Source: UBA11858 sp964589145
GTDB taxonomy: Bacteria > Chloroflexota > Anaerolineae > Anaerolineales > UBA11858
Direction of reading: 5' to 3'
DNA length: 11,580 nucleotides
Assembly (NCBI GenBank): GCA_964589145.1
Contig: CAZPSL010000148.1
Span: forward strand, 1-11,580
The position numbers and the translations under genes are program-made. The notes beneath the pieces were generated by a model. The model was not told the origin of the DNA. It was given only the letters and a program-made list of their open reading frames with translations, and did not search any database. Position 1 is the stretch's first letter; each line of letters opens with the position of its first letter. Shown one piece after another: positions 11,405 to 11,580 of the stretch.

Positions 11405-11580
11405 TCATAAAGGCATTACCGGCGGCGGAAGCAGCGCATCGCGCACCTGCAATTCGATTTCTTCAGCGATGTCGGGGTTGGCCCGCAGGAAGGACTTGGC
11501 GTTCTCGCGGCCCTGAGCCAGGCGCAGGTCGCCGTAGGAGTAGAAGGAGCCGCGCTTGGAGATGATCTCCATAGCGGTAG
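11405..11580 (-). CDS. recA: Recombinase RecA, C-terminal end (partial)
   Basis: The last 57 codons of RecA, the ATP-dependent strand-exchange protein that also triggers LexA self-cleavage in the SOS response. The stop TGA is at 11407-11405. Visible residues are EIISKRGSFYSYGDLRLAQ followed by GRENAKSFLRANPDIAEEIE, the conserved end of the core, and then a short tail ending LLPPPVMPL. The family consensus KxGSWYSYxxxRxGQGRExxKxFLxxNPE is matched, with Phe in place of the more usual Trp and Ala for Gly in the GQG position. The gene begins beyond the right edge, so its promoter, and any SOS box there, cannot be inspected. Confidence 0.95.
   Translation of the reverse strand, partial: TAMEIISKRGSFYSYGDLRLAQGRENAKSFLRANPDIAEEIELQVRDALLPPPVMPL

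Noticed and set aside
1..11580. CRISPR array, insertion sequence or prophage
   Set aside because: No regularly spaced repeats, transposase, terminal repeats with target duplications, integrase or phage structural genes were seen.

Overview
The window looks like chromosomal DNA of a GC-moderate bacterium, most likely from the Chloroflexota (Anaerolineae-like). This placement rests on protein character, the tuf-rpmG-tRNA(Trp)-secE-nusG-rplKAJL order, and recA-recX-RNase Y being neighbours. It is an inference from recall, not from a search.

Region 1 (1-4185, + strand) is a translation and transcription block. It holds the 3' end of tuf (EF-Tu), rpmG (L33), a tRNA-Trp(CCA), secE, nusG, rplK (L11), rplA (L1), rplJ (L10) and rplL (L7/L12). 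The untranslated leaders here are rich. Two similar RNA folds precede rplK and rplA, and both carry the GTGGGAGG...CCGCC signature of the L1-binding site of 23S rRNA. An L10-type leader lies before rplJ. Five tandem 8-nt units sit just upstream of the rplL ribosome binding site. The block closes with a strong terminator right after rplL, and rpoB/rpoC do not follow.

Region 2 (4232-6331, + strand) is a two-component system: an OmpR/PhoB-type response regulator overlapping by one base with a HAMP-containing histidine kinase. A 17-bp-arm palindrome ends it and also serves the convergent genes.

Region 3 (6367-8450, - strand) has three genes, read right to left: an unrecognised four-helix membrane protein with a basic, Pro-rich tail; a 70-residue acidic protein; and a membrane-anchored SLT-type lytic transglycosylase. 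The membrane-protein promoter is a near-consensus sigma-70 site. One GAAC-N4-GTTC palindrome fills its -35/-10 spacer and a second lies at the predicted transcription start. These resemble Gram-positive-type LexA (SOS) boxes, although a TetR-type operator is also possible. A membrane protein, a small protein and a murein-cleaving enzyme near a possible DNA-damage switch is the most speculative but most intriguing unit here.

Region 4 (8474-11580, - strand) holds rny (RNase Y), recX, and the C-terminal end of recA at the window edge. recX is separated from recA by about 590 bp of apparently non-coding DNA that contains a terminator-like hairpin and a GC-rich palindromic element.
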